NCBI RefSeq assembly: GCF_900112105.1
Contig: NZ_FOKV01000007.1
Span: forward strand, 1 to 64,000
Length of the DNA stretch: 64,000 nucleotides
Direction: 5' to 3'
Origin: Zunongwangia mangrovi
GTDB taxonomy: Bacteria; Bacteroidota; Bacteroidia; Flavobacteriales; Flavobacteriaceae
This document shows positions 28,306 through 36,361 of the stretch, in pieces. The notes under the pieces were generated by a model. The model did not search any database, was not told the DNA's origin, and saw nothing but the letters and a program-made list of their open reading frames with translations. The position numbers and the translations under genes were made by a program. Position 1 is the first letter of the stretch; each line of letters opens with the position of its first letter.

Positions 28306-28816
28306 AATTTGAAATATAGCTTAACTTCAGTCAATTTTTAATAGAATCCGAATGATTCTGAATTTATATAACTGGCTGATTCAGTATTTACTAAGTATTA
28401 ATTTTCATTATTTAAAAAGTTAACATCTAAATAATGTGAAAATTTATAATTAAATTAATTTCTAATGCAAATAATACGCTTTAAATAAAAAAGAGTTTTT
28501 TTAAGAATGGTAGTCTTTTTGCTTTTGGAGGTTTAGTAAGTAATCTTCATTCTAATTTATGGCTTGATTATATAGTTCAAATAAACTAAAAATATCATAT
28601 TTATGATAAGTGATGGTATGAGTAGCGACACCTTTAATATCGCAGATCGACTCTTAAATTCGAATTATAGCAAAAGTCATCACTGTTAGAATTATGTCGG
28701 GAAGTCAAAATAAACAGGGCCCTTATGGATACAGCTTCAGCAGATTCAATGCTTATCGATTCCGCCGCTGTCAGTTCCTCTTGAGGTGACGGAAAGCGTG
28801 TCCCTTATAGATCATT
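28306..28816. other. Noncoding junction DNA with possible gene relics
   Basis: About 510 bp hold no gene. One short frame near 28500-28590 reads 'FKNGSLFAFGGLVSN' and onward, like the end of a membrane protein. The stretch 28720-28810 is noticeably richer in G and C than its surroundings. Both may be relics left by the rearrangement that ended at the repeat copy starting 28817. I cannot assign either to a family. Confidence 0.4.
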
Positions 28817-29510
28817 AAAAATGCTAAATATTGAAGCCAGCCCTGGAGACCAAATTACTCTGGATGCAGGAAAATCAAAAGATCCTGATGACGATGATTT
28901 ATTTTTCAGTTGGTGGCATTATAACGAAGCAGATTCTTACAACGGAAAAACCATTCCGAAATCAGATTTAGCTCGAACTACAATCACTATTCCTTTAGAT
29001 GCCAAATATGGAGATACAATTCATATAATCTGCGAAGTTTCCGATTCAGGTGAACCGCCACTTAGCAGCTATAAACGGATAATTATTAGAATTAAGAAAT
29101 AAAATATACTTTCTTTGTAGAGGAAGACAATCTACTACTGAATGATATTTTATTTTTTAGAACACTGTTAGTTTATTTTATATTAAAAGATCTGATCTGA
29201 GATCATAGTATTCTTTTTTATAAACATTTTAGAGCGGATTGAAAATTTTTAACCAATATTACCATTCCGATTGGACTTCTACTTAACTATAGCATTAGCT
29301 ATGGGGTAATTGTATTATATAATAATTCTGGTTATACCATCTACCAATCTCAGCCGTAAATTGCCTAATTTTTAGATTTCTTTGATAAATTTTGTTTGAA
29401 TTTCCAGGAGATTATTCTTGCTTTTGAAAATTACATCAGATCATGGAACATTCATACCTGCTAATTATTTGAAAAAAATCAGAAATATCGCACCTTTCAT
29501 TGGTGAAAAA
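28817..29510 (+). repeat. Long direct repeat, copy B
   Basis: This is the partner of 19763-20444, in direct orientation. The offset grows from 9054 to about 9066 bp through small insertions. It begins in the coding sequence of the DUF1593 tail without the rest of that gene and continues through the same downstream noncoding DNA. The DNA between the copies (about 8.4 kb) carries the second SusCD pair and the phospholipase C gene. Confidence 0.92.
28821..29102 (+). pseudogene. 5'-truncated fragment of a DUF1593 gene (C-terminal Ig-like domain only)
   Basis: The 93 residues are identical to the end of the protein at 18615 except at 5 positions. There is no signal peptide, and the ATG that opens the frame is an internal Met of the full gene, so expression is unlikely. 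This copy reads 'DPDDDDLFF' and 'GEPPLSSY'. The second is closer to what I recall of the family than the 'GELSL' of the full-length copy, which hints that this tail may be the older one. Confidence 0.88.
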
Positions 29511-29694
29511 TTAAAAATGATATCAAATTTTAAACTTAGAAAATGAAGTAAGAGTTATTTTCTCAATTAAATTTTCGAAAAAAACTTAGAATTTGGTTTC
29601 AATTGCTATCAAATGAGATCATTCTAAGTCACTCATTTTAATTTATTTGAAATAGATAAAATTCTGTACCTATTCTGTACCCATTAAAAAACAG

Positions 29695-29720
29695 AAGGCT
29701 TTCGATTTCTCGAAAGCCTT
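29695..29720 (-). terminator. Terminator of the tRNA-Met gene
   Basis: AAGGCTTTCGA and TCGAAAGCCTT pair perfectly over 11 bp with a 4-nt loop. On the minus strand a TTTTTAATGG run follows. It lies 10 bp past the tRNA 3' end. Confidence 0.85.
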
Positions 29721-29730
29721 GTTATTACTG

Positions 29731-29804
29731 TAGCGAGACCGAGATTTGAACTCGGGACCTCCGGGTTATGAATCCGACGCTCTAACCAACTGAGCTACCT
29801 CGCC
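29731..29804 (-). tRNA. tRNA-Met (anticodon CAT)
   Basis: The minus strand folds as a cloverleaf: acceptor GGCGAGG with TCTCGCT (G-U at the ends), D arm GCTC...GAGC, anticodon loop TTCATAA with CAT at 34-36, and T arm CCGAG-TTCAAAT-CTCGG. The anticodon stem has one mismatch next to the loop as I paired it. CCA is not encoded. A CAT anticodon can also belong to a tRNA-Ile that is later modified, but the D-arm and loop look like elongator Met. It marks the right edge of the rearranged region. Confidence 0.88.
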
Positions 29805-29862
29805 GTATTGTGCAGTATTACTGCCTTAAGGAAGCATTCGCGCTGTATTGCAAATGCGGGTG

Positions 29863-29893
29863 CAAATATAATAACAATTTCAAATGCCGCAAA
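29863..29893 (-). promoter_or_regulatory. Bacteroidota-type promoter of tRNA-Met
   Basis: On the minus strand TTTG (29893-29890) and TATATTTG (29870-29863) are separated by 19 nt, an exact match to the TTTG-N19-TAnnTTTG consensus of this phylum. It lies about 60 bp upstream of the tRNA 5' end. Confidence 0.8.
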
Positions 29894-29976
29894 TAATTTT
29901 TTCGAAAATATTTAAAATGTTTTCTTTTAATGTTACCAATTAATATATATATTGCTCAAAACTAATAAATCAAAAA

Positions 29977-30366
29977 ATGGAAGATAAGATAAAGTACGAA
30001 ATGGAATTTCCAATTCACGCTTCTCCTTCATTATTATATCAATACATTTCAACTCCCTCAGGATTAAGTGAGTGGTATGCTGATAATGTGAATTCACGCG
30101 GAGAATTATTTACTTTTATCTGGGAAGGTAGCGAAGAGCAGGCAAAGCTTGTAAGCAAAAAAAGTGATGAACGTGTAAAATTTAGATGGGCAGAAGAAGA
30201 AGGTACGCCTTACTATTTTGAAATTCGTATTCAGGTAGACGATATTACCAAAGATGTTTCTATAATGATTACCGATTTTGCTGAAGATGAAGATGAGGTA
30301 GAAGAAGGTAAAATGCTTTGGGAAAATATGATCTCAGACTTAAAACAGGTATTGGGATCGGTTTAA
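29977..30366 (+). CDS. START-like (SRPBCC superfamily) domain protein
   Basis: The 129-residue cytoplasmic protein resembles the small START-like family common in Bacteroidota: 'EFPIHASPSLLYQYISTPSG' at the N-terminus, 'LSEWYADNVNSRGELFTFIW' next, an acidic segment 'DFAEDEDEVEEGK' near 105-117, and a long C-terminal helix. The helix-grip fold usually binds a hydrophobic ligand, but no ligand is known to me for this branch. It is followed closely by the class IV aminotransferase, though a terminator lies between them. Confidence 0.85.
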   Translation: MEDKIKYEMEFPIHASPSLLYQYISTPSGLSEWYADNVNSRGELFTFIWEGSEEQAKLVSKKSDERVKFRWAEEEGTPYYFEIRIQVDDITKDVSIMITDFAEDEDEVEEGKMLWENMISDLKQVLGSV

Positions 30367-30392
30367 TATTCGATATTTAAAACTTACCTTTG
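30362..30392 (+). promoter_or_regulatory. Promoter of the class IV aminotransferase, nested in the upstream terminator
   Basis: TACCTTTG (30385-30392) matches the TAnnTTTG -7 box. TTTA (30362-30365) sits exactly 19 nt upstream in place of TTTG and overlaps the stop region of the START-like gene. Transcription would start about 5-8 nt past the box, inside the 5' arm or loop of the terminator hairpin. Confidence 0.6.
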
Positions 30393-30418
30393 CCCCGCTT
30401 ATTAATCGGGGCTTTTTT
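30392..30418 (+). terminator. Terminator abutting the aminotransferase start codon
   Basis: GCCCCG (30392-30397) and CGGGGC (30407-30412) form a GC-only 6-bp stem with a 9-nt loop, followed by T6 (30413-30418). The ATG of the next gene begins at 30419, directly after the last T. Confidence 0.85.
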
Positions 30419-31264
30419 ATGATCAATTTTAACGGAAGTTTACTACAGGAGAACGAAGCAAATTTATCGATAACCAATCGTGGTTATGCGTACGGAGATT
30501 CAGTTTTTGAAACCATACGAGTAATTAACGGTAAAGCAATGTTTTGGGAAGACCATTATTTTAGACTAATGGCATCTATGCGTATTATGCGCATGGAAAT
30601 TCCGCATGAGTTCTCACCGGAGTTTTTGGAAGAACAAATTATTGATCTTATTAAAGAAAATAATCTTCAGGATAAACCGGCGCGTGTAAAATTTTCAGTT
30701 TTTAGAAAAGAAGGAGGTTTGTACACTCCAGAGGTAAGAGATATTGAATATTTTATTCTTACTTCAGAAATCAAAGATCCTTTTTATACATTAAGTGAAG
30801 CTTTTTATGAAGTCGAACTTTTTAAAGACCACTATATCAACCCCGGTTTACTTTCTACGATCAAGACCAATAATAAAGCAGTTAATGTCTTAGGAGGTAT
30901 TTTCGCAAAGGAAAATGACTATGACAACTGCTTACTTGTAAACGAGAAAAAGTCTGTTGTAGAAGCCTTAAATGGAAACCTATTTGTTGTAAAAGGAAAC
31001 AAAATTAAAACTCCGCCGCTTACCGATGGTGCCTTAAATGGGATTACCCGTAAGCAACTAATCAATATTATTAAAAAGCTACAGGAATATACTTTTCAAG
31101 AGGCTTCTGTTTCTCCATTTGAATTACAAAAAGCTGATGAACTTTTTATCACAAATGTAATCGTAGGAATACAGCCGATATCAAAATATCGTAAAAAGGA
31201 ATTTAAAAATGTGGTGGCTAAAGACTTGCTTGCCAAATTAAATGCAAAGGCAAGATTAGGTTAG
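30419..31264 (+). CDS. Class IV PLP-dependent aminotransferase (aminodeoxychorismate lyase/BCAT-like)
   Basis: The 281-residue protein has the fold type IV signature: 'SITNRGYAYGDSVFETIRV' near the N-terminus, Lys149 in 'STIKTNNKAVN' as the likely Schiff-base lysine, 'VVEALNGNLFVV' and 'PPLTDGALNGITRK' for phosphate binding. Members include 4-amino-4-deoxychorismate lyase (PabC, folate synthesis), branched-chain and D-amino-acid aminotransferases. Length fits PabC or a D-amino-acid type, but the sequence alone does not decide. Its start codon follows a terminator T run without spacing, so the mRNA leader is very short and there is no Shine-Dalgarno sequence. Confidence 0.88.
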   Translation: MINFNGSLLQENEANLSITNRGYAYGDSVFETIRVINGKAMFWEDHYFRLMASMRIMRMEIPHEFSPEFLEEQIIDLIKENNLQDKPARVKFSVFRKEGGLYTPEVRDIEYFILTSEIKDPFYTLSEAFYEVELFKDHYINPGLLSTIKTNNKAVNVLGGIFAKENDYDNCLLVNEKKSVVEALNGNLFVVKGNKIKTPPLTDGALNGITRKQLINIIKKLQEYTFQEASVSPFELQKADELFITNVIVGIQPISKYRKKEFKNVVAKDLLAKLNAKARLG

Positions 31265-31299
31265 AAGCTAGTGGTTAGGCTAGGAAAGAGAATGTGTTT

Positions 31300-31866
31300 C
31301 TAGTTGTAACTAGGATTTTCTGGTGCGTTAGACCATAGAACATATTCACCGCCTAATTGCATCATCTGGTCTTTCCAGAATGAATCGTAAGGGCGTTCAA
31401 TAATATTTTTTTGGTCTTCGTTAGTGACAACGATCCAGGAATTAGCATCTAATTCACTATTCAATTGTTCGGCATCCCAACCAGAATAACCAAGGAAAAA
31501 TCTAATTTGGTCCTTATCGATCAAATTTTGAGAAATGAGTGTGGTTACGGCATCAAAATTTCCTCCCCAGTAAATACCGTCTGCGATCTCTACGCTATCC
31601 GGAATTAGATCTGGGATTCGATGAATAAAATAAAGATTGTCCTGTTCTACGGGCCCTCCATTATAAATCTGGAAATCTACGTTTAATCCAGGAATTAAAT
31701 CCTTAAGAGTGAAGTCCAGAACTTTATTTAAGATAAATCCTACAGAGCCACGTTCAGAATGTTCGGCCAAAAGTACAACAGACCTGTTGAAGGAAATATC
31801 TCCAATGATTGAAGGTTCTGCGATTAAAAGGTGGCCTTTAGAGGGTTTAAGTGCAATCATAGGCAT
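31300..31866 (-). CDS. YqgE/AlgH family protein
   Basis: The 188-residue protein matches the YqgE/AlgH family along its length: 'KGHLLIAEPSI', 'FNRSVVLLAEHSERGSVGFI' at the N-terminus, 'IYNGGPVEQDNLYFIH' in the middle and 'FLGYSGWDAEQLNSEL' toward the end. The family is widespread and its molecular role is poorly defined. It is monocistronic and converges on the aminotransferase gene, with 35 bp between the stops. Confidence 0.93.
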   Translation of the reverse strand: MPMIALKPSKGHLLIAEPSIIGDISFNRSVVLLAEHSERGSVGFILNKVLDFTLKDLIPGLNVDFQIYNGGPVEQDNLYFIHRIPDLIPDSVEIADGIYWGGNFDAVTTLISQNLIDKDQIRFFLGYSGWDAEQLNSELDANSWIVVTNEDQKNIIERPYDSFWKDQMMQLGGEYVLWSNAPENPSYN

Positions 31867-31927
31867 ACTTTTTAACTAATCTAACTAATTATTCTTAACT
31901 CTACAATAAATATTAAAAAAATATGCA

Positions 31928-31957
31928 TAAAAAAAGCTTTCCTCGTAGGAAAGCTTT
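31928..31957 (-). terminator. Terminator of the HU gene
   Basis: AAAGCTTTCCT and AGGAAAGCTTT form an 11-bp perfect stem with a 3-nt loop. The minus strand continues into a T7 run. It lies 29 bp past the HU stop. Confidence 0.88.
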
Positions 31958-31985
31958 AATACTTTAACTAAAATAGTGATAATTA

Positions 31986-32258
31986 TTAGTTTACAGCTTT
32001 TTGTAAATCTGCACCAGCTTTAAATTTCACTACATTTTTAGCAGCAATCTTGATAGTTTTTCCAGTTTGTGGGTTTCTTCCTTCTCTTGCTGCTCTTTTT
32101 GACACAGACCAAGATCCAAATCCTACTAGAGAAACTCTGTCTCCTTTTTTAAGAGATGACTCGATTCCTCCTAAAAATGATTCTAATGCTTTTTTAGCCG
32201 CAGCTTTAGAAATACCTGCGTCCTCAGCCATTGCGTCGATTAAATCTGTTTTGTTCAT
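31986..32258 (-). CDS. HU family DNA-binding protein
   Basis: The 90-residue protein is a full-length HU/IHF-type protein: '[20 protein letters not shown]' at the start, the signature '[20 protein letters not shown]', and the DNA-contacting arm '[14 protein letters not shown]'. It forms dimers that bend DNA and compact the nucleoid. It stands alone with its own promoter and terminator, as expected for a strongly expressed gene. Confidence 0.97.
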   Translation of the reverse strand: MNKTDLIDAMAEDAGISKAAAKKALESFLGGIESSLKKGDRVSLVGFGSWSVSKRAAREGRNPQTGKTIKIAAKNVVKFKAGADLQKAVN

Positions 32259-32308
32259 AATTTGAATTTAAATAATTGTTGGTTAAACATTCTGTTCAAT
32301 TGCTCTTA

Positions 32309-32338
32309 CAAATTTATATGGATTTATCGCCTATGCAA
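32309..32338 (-). promoter_or_regulatory. Promoter of the HU gene
   Basis: On the minus strand TTG (32338-32336) and TAAATTTG (32316-32309) are separated by exactly 19 nt, the Bacteroidota sigma-A consensus arrangement. The -7 box lies about 50 bp upstream of the HU start codon. Confidence 0.82.
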
Positions 32339-32442
32339 GTAATGGCAAGGGAAAACGCGATGTTTGTTGATAACTTTGGCAAAATGTTAATAATTGGAGC
32401 TTAAATTTATTGATTTTTTATGATTTCAGTATTTACAAGGCC

Positions 32443-33387
32443 TTAGAGCATATAAGCATCATGTTCTAGCCTTAAACCGTTTAGCAAATCTTTTACTTTC
32501 ATTTTTCGCTTTCCGGGAAGCTGAATTTCATTAATAAGAACATAACCGTCTTTAGTGGCGGCTTTAATTTGATGATTTTCAATACTTATTTTTCCTGGTT
32601 TTTCTGCGTGCTCTTTTAAAATCATTTCACTATCAAAAACCTTAACGTTCAATTTATCTCCGTTTTGCAAAAAGCACCATGCAGCTGGATAAGGGTTTAA
32701 ACCACGTATAAGGTTAAAAATCGTACTTGTACTTTGCGTCCAATCGATTTTGGTGTTTTCACGGGTTAATTTTGGCGCGGGTTTGGGATCTTCTTCCTTA
32801 TTTTGTGGAATAGTTTTCACCTCGCCACTTTCAATAAGTTTTAAGGTATCTACAATAAGTTCCCCGCCAAGTTTCATTAAGCGATCGTGAACAGATCCCA
32901 CGTTTTCTGTAGCTACAATTTCGATTTCTTTAGACTGAATTATATTCCCGGTATCGATCTTCTCATCTATAAAAAAGGTAGTTGCCCCAGTTGTTTTTTC
33001 ACCATTAATCACCGCCCAATTTATCGGTGCAGCACCGCGATATTCTGGCAATATTGAAGCATGTAGGTTAAAGGTTCCGTATTCAGGAAACTTCCATACT
33101 TTTTCTGGTAACATTCTAAAAGCAACTACAACCTGAAGATTAGGGTTTAATTCTTTAAGCTGAGCTTCAAATTCCTCAGATTTTAAATTGGTTGGCTGTA
33201 AAATGGGCAAACCTTTGGTTAAAGCGAATTTTTTTACTGCGCTTTGGTTTAATTTTCTACCACGACCCGCAGGGCGATCTGGCGCGGTAACTACACCAAC
33301 AACATTATAGCCGGCTTCTAGAATTTTCGCAAGACCTTCTACAGCAAAGTCTGGCGTTCCCATAAATAATATTCGTAAATCTTTCAT
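32443..33387 (-). CDS. fmt: Methionyl-tRNA formyltransferase
   Basis: The 314-residue protein formylates initiator Met-tRNA. 'LRILFMGTPDFAVEGL' opens the Rossmann-like formyltransferase domain. 'FNLHASILPEYRGAAPINWA' with 'NGEKTTGATTFFID' contains the catalytic Asn/His region and folate site. The C-terminal OB-like domain (about 205-314) ends 'DLLNGLRLEHDAYML'. It is the last gene of a tight unit with recQ (1-bp gap) and an ATPase gene, all on the minus strand. Confidence 0.96.
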   Translation of the reverse strand: MKDLRILFMGTPDFAVEGLAKILEAGYNVVGVVTAPDRPAGRGRKLNQSAVKKFALTKGLPILQPTNLKSEEFEAQLKELNPNLQVVVAFRMLPEKVWKFPEYGTFNLHASILPEYRGAAPINWAVINGEKTTGATTFFIDEKIDTGNIIQSKEIEIVATENVGSVHDRLMKLGGELIVDTLKLIESGEVKTIPQNKEEDPKPAPKLTRENTKIDWTQSTSTIFNLIRGLNPYPAAWCFLQNGDKLNVKVFDSEMILKEHAEKPGKISIENHQIKAATKDGYVLINEIQLPGKRKMKVKDLLNGLRLEHDAYML

Positions 33388-33388
33388 T

Positions 33389-35290
33389 TTAATGTGCTTT
33401 GTAGGTATTGGTTGGTGTTCTTTTTATTCGGTTTTTTTCTACTAAAAGGCGTAAAACTTCAAGAATATGTTCTTCAGCAAAAGGTAATTGTGCCACCAAT
33501 TCTCTAGAATTTCTTTCTGTGGTTTTTAATAGTTTGATAATTTCAAAATAGATGATATTCATTAAATCCCGAGTTAATTTTCCGGATTGCTTTTTCGTAC
33601 AAACCGAGCAAATTCCGCAGTCATCAATCTCTTTTTCGCCAAAATAAGTTAAAAGTTGCTTGCTACGACAGGTTTCGTTTGTATCGATATAGGTTAAAAC
33701 CTGTTCTATTTTTTCTTTTTTATTTTGAAGATATTGCTCGATAAATTTAGTATGCGGAATTAGCGTTCGCTCATCTTCACGTGGTACTAAAAAGGTGACC
33801 GAGGCATCGTGTTGCGCATATTCAAATTCAATAATTTCATCTTTTTCTAATTTCTGAAGGATATGCAATGCTTCAGCATCTGAAATATTGGATTTTTCAG
33901 CTAAAGAAGACAAATTAATAGCAGTAAGATTTTCAAAAATGCCACCGTAAGTTCTTAAAATGCTTTTGGTAAATTCTGAAACTTCAGCTTGATTATTTAA
34001 ATAGGTATTTAAAGTACCCGGAAAAACCTCGAATTTCACCAAAGTGCGTTTATGAAATTCTTCACTCAACTTCAGTATAGAACAACGTTCTAAAATTTGC
34101 AATGCTGCGTAAGCTTTATGAATATTGAAGTTGTATTGCTTGCAAAACAGATTAAAATTAAAATTGAAAGCTTCCTGTTCGCCTTCTCCATAAGCGATTC
34201 TAAAATAAGCGAGGACTTTTTTGTAGACCTCTTTAATTTCTAGAATAGAAGGTAATTTTGCTAAAAATTGATTCTCTAAAACCGGAATATCACTTTTATT
34301 GGTGATTACGCTAGCTTCGGCATATTTGCCATCTCGCCCGGCACGGCCTGCTTCCTGAAAATAACTTTCCAGATTCTCGGGTAAATTGAGGTGAATTACA
34401 TGTCTAACATCTGGTTTATCGATTCCCATCCCAAATGCAGTAGTCGCCACCATGATCCTGAATTTATTCTGAAGCCAATCTTCCAGTTTTCGTTTTTTAT
34501 CGCCCATTTTCATTCCGCCATGAAATGCTTCAGCTTTATAATCCTTAGATTGTAGATAATTGGCAATTTCAGTGGTTGCATTTCGGCTTCTTACATAAAT
34601 AATGGCAGTTTCTTCAAAAGATTTTAGCAGCTTAGAAACTTCAAAGAATTTGTCTTCAGCATAAATAACATTATAGGCAATATTGGGCCTGTAAAACGAT
34701 TTTTTATGCAACTTAAGATTGGGCAATTTTAGCTGCTCTTTTATATCTTCGATAACAGGGGGGGTAGCAGTTGCCGTTAAGGCGATAAGCGGAACTTCTG
34801 GCTTTAATTCATTAAAAATAGATATATTTCTATAAGCTGGTCTAAAGTCGTGCCCCCATTGTGAGATGCAATGCGCTTCATCTACCGCGATTAGATTTAC
34901 ATTCATTAGTCTGATGCGTTCCTGCACCAATTCCATTTGAAGCCTTTCAGGAGAGAGGTATAAGAATTTATAATTTCCGTAGATACAGTTGTCCAGTTTC
35001 TTATCAAGATCGGTATAAGAAATGCCACCGGTAATAGCCATAGCTTTTATGCCTTTAGCCTGCAAATTACTTACCTGGTCTTCCATTAAAGCGATAAGCG
35101 GAGAAACCACAATACAAATACCGCTGCGCATTAAAGCAGGCACTTGAAAACAAACGGACTTTCCACCACCAGTTGGTAGTAAAGCCAATACGTTTTCGCC
35201 TTCTAAAACCGAAGCAATAATGGGCCACTGTAAAGGTCTAAATTCTTTGTGTCCCCAGTATTTAGTTAGTATTTGTAAAGCTTCCTGCAA
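33389..35290 (-). CDS. recQ: RecQ family ATP-dependent DNA helicase without an HRDC domain
   Basis: The 633-residue protein has helicase motifs in order: Walker A 'LLPTGGGKSVCFQVP' with Lys44, DEAH in 'IAVDEAHCISQWGHDFRP' and motif VI 'QEAGRAGRDGKYAEA'. The RQC zinc-binding segment is 'CRSKQLLTYF' plus 'CGICSVC'. The C-terminus ends soon after the zinc region with a short helical stretch and no HRDC domain, as in the shorter RecQ paralogues found in Bacteroidota. It unwinds DNA 3' to 5' in repair and recombination. Gaps to both neighbours are 1-2 bp, indicating one operon. Confidence 0.94.
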   Translation of the reverse strand: MQEALQILTKYWGHKEFRPLQWPIIASVLEGENVLALLPTGGGKSVCFQVPALMRSGICIVVSPLIALMEDQVSNLQAKGIKAMAITGGISYTDLDKKLDNCIYGNYKFLYLSPERLQMELVQERIRLMNVNLIAVDEAHCISQWGHDFRPAYRNISIFNELKPEVPLIALTATATPPVIEDIKEQLKLPNLKLHKKSFYRPNIAYNVIYAEDKFFEVSKLLKSFEETAIIYVRSRNATTEIANYLQSKDYKAEAFHGGMKMGDKKRKLEDWLQNKFRIMVATTAFGMGIDKPDVRHVIHLNLPENLESYFQEAGRAGRDGKYAEASVITNKSDIPVLENQFLAKLPSILEIKEVYKKVLAYFRIAYGEGEQEAFNFNFNLFCKQYNFNIHKAYAALQILERCSILKLSEEFHKRTLVKFEVFPGTLNTYLNNQAEVSEFTKSILRTYGGIFENLTAINLSSLAEKSNISDAEALHILQKLEKDEIIEFEYAQHDASVTFLVPREDERTLIPHTKFIEQYLQNKKEKIEQVLTYIDTNETCRSKQLLTYFGEKEIDDCGICSVCTKKQSGKLTRDLMNIIYFEIIKLLKTTERNSRELVAQLPFAEEHILEVLRLLVEKNRIKRTPTNTYKAH

Positions 35291-35292
35291 TA

Positions 35293-35832
35293 TTATACCT
35301 CAATATTTTGTAAAATAAAATCAGCTCTTTCTTCAACTGTACCCGTTGGCACAATTAAAGGTTTGTAACCGTAATCGATATAAGTGTTAGAGAGGTATTT
35401 CGAGATTTTTTCAGCTTCAGCAAAACTTTCGTAACGTTCGTTGTCACTCTGGTAAATCTCTTCCCATGGGGGCAGCATAAAAACCTGATCGTATTTTCGA
35501 TCTTTACAGGTAGATATAAACGGCTCGCCATATTTGGTGTCAAAATAATCCATATAGGCTACCACATCGTGCACGCCCCGATCTATAAAGATAATATTTT
35601 CTTTAGATTTTTCAGCTTCGATAAATTGGGCATCTCTGCCTTCTAAAAGTTTTTCGCTAAACAACAATGGTTGTTCTAAAAAAAGCTGGTCTATACCTTC
35701 TTTTTGAGCATCTAGCGTTACTTGTCTTGAAATTTCGTGCAGGCAGGTATAGCCACGTTTTTCTAGTTCGAAAATAATCGAAGATTTTCCTGTTCCGGGG
35801 CCACCGGTAATTACAATTTTCTTTGCTTTCAC
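35293..35832 (-). CDS. P-loop ATPase/kinase-like protein (AAA_28, NadR-like)
   Basis: The 179-residue protein opens with Walker A 'VITGGPGTGKSSII' (Lys16). It continues 'LHEISRQVT', 'FIDRGVHDVVAYMDYF' (Walker B-like Asp) and 'YGYKPLIVPTGTVEERADFI' at the end. This is the small AAA_28 family, related to the kinase part of NadR, and some members are annotated as nucleoside-phosphate kinases. Substrate is unknown. It is the first gene of the ATPase-recQ-fmt operon and is divergent from the DUF493 gene. Confidence 0.82.
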   Translation of the reverse strand: MKAKKIVITGGPGTGKSSIIFELEKRGYTCLHEISRQVTLDAQKEGIDQLFLEQPLLFSEKLLEGRDAQFIEAEKSKENIIFIDRGVHDVVAYMDYFDTKYGEPFISTCKDRKYDQVFMLPPWEEIYQSDNERYESFAEAEKISKYLSNTYIDYGYKPLIVPTGTVEERADFILQNIEV

Positions 35833-35882
35833 GCCACAAATTTCGACATTTGATTTTGATTATAAAAATGGTATAAAGCTTG

Positions 35883-35890
35883 TATCTTTG
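35883..35890 (+). promoter_or_regulatory. -7 box (TATCTTTG) before the DUF493 gene
   Basis: TATCTTTG matches TAnnTTTG. The best upstream TTTG (35855-35858) is 24 nt away rather than 19, so the -33 element is weak or different. The box contains the TTG that could be mistaken for a start codon at 35888, which helps fix the real start downstream. Confidence 0.5.
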
Positions 35891-35905
35891 TATCCTTTAA
35901 ATTTG

Positions 35906-36214
35906 ATGAAGAAAAACAATATGAGTGCATCTAATAATCCAGACGAATTTTACGCAAAACTGAAAACACAGCTTCAGGATACGGCAATGTGGCCTTCAGA
36001 ATATCTATATAAATTTATTGTTCCTTCAAAAGAAGAGAAGATTAAAAGCGTAGAAGATATTTTTGATAATATGGGCGCTGTGATCACTACCAAGAAATCT
36101 AAAAAAGGAACCTATACCAGTGTATCTGTAAATGTTAGGATGAAAAACCCTGATTCCGTAATAGAAAAATATAAAGAAGTAGGAGAGAAGGTAGAAGGCG
36201 TTATTTCACTATAA
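35906..36214 (+). CDS. DUF493 (YbeD-like) family protein
   Basis: The protein has 102 residues from ATG 35906; ATG 35921 (MSASNN) is also possible. I reject TTG 35888 because it lies inside the promoter -7 box. 'WPSEYLYKFIVPS' and 'KSKKGTYTSVSVNVRM' followed by 'VIEKYKEVGEKVEGVISL' match the small DUF493 ferredoxin-like fold with an ACT-like shape. Its role is not well defined; YbeD in enterobacteria is similarly obscure. It starts divergently from the ATPase-recQ-fmt operon. Confidence 0.82.
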   Translation: MKKNNMSASNNPDEFYAKLKTQLQDTAMWPSEYLYKFIVPSKEEKIKSVEDIFDNMGAVITTKKSKKGTYTSVSVNVRMKNPDSVIEKYKEVGEKVEGVISL

Positions 36215-36361
36215 TAAGCCGATATTGGTGTTTTTTGGAATTAAATTTTTAATTCTGTATTAAAAACCAGCGATCTTTTATACACATTAGTTAATATTTC
36301 TTATTTTGCAGGCAGAATAAACTTCTGCAATTTAATATTACCTAATTTAAATCAATTTTTT

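Noticed and set aside
29661-29683. Twofold TTCTGTACC repeat near the tRNA, considered as an attachment site
   Set aside because: No second copy of the tRNA end or of this motif was seen at the other boundary, and no integrase is present, so an att site is not supported.
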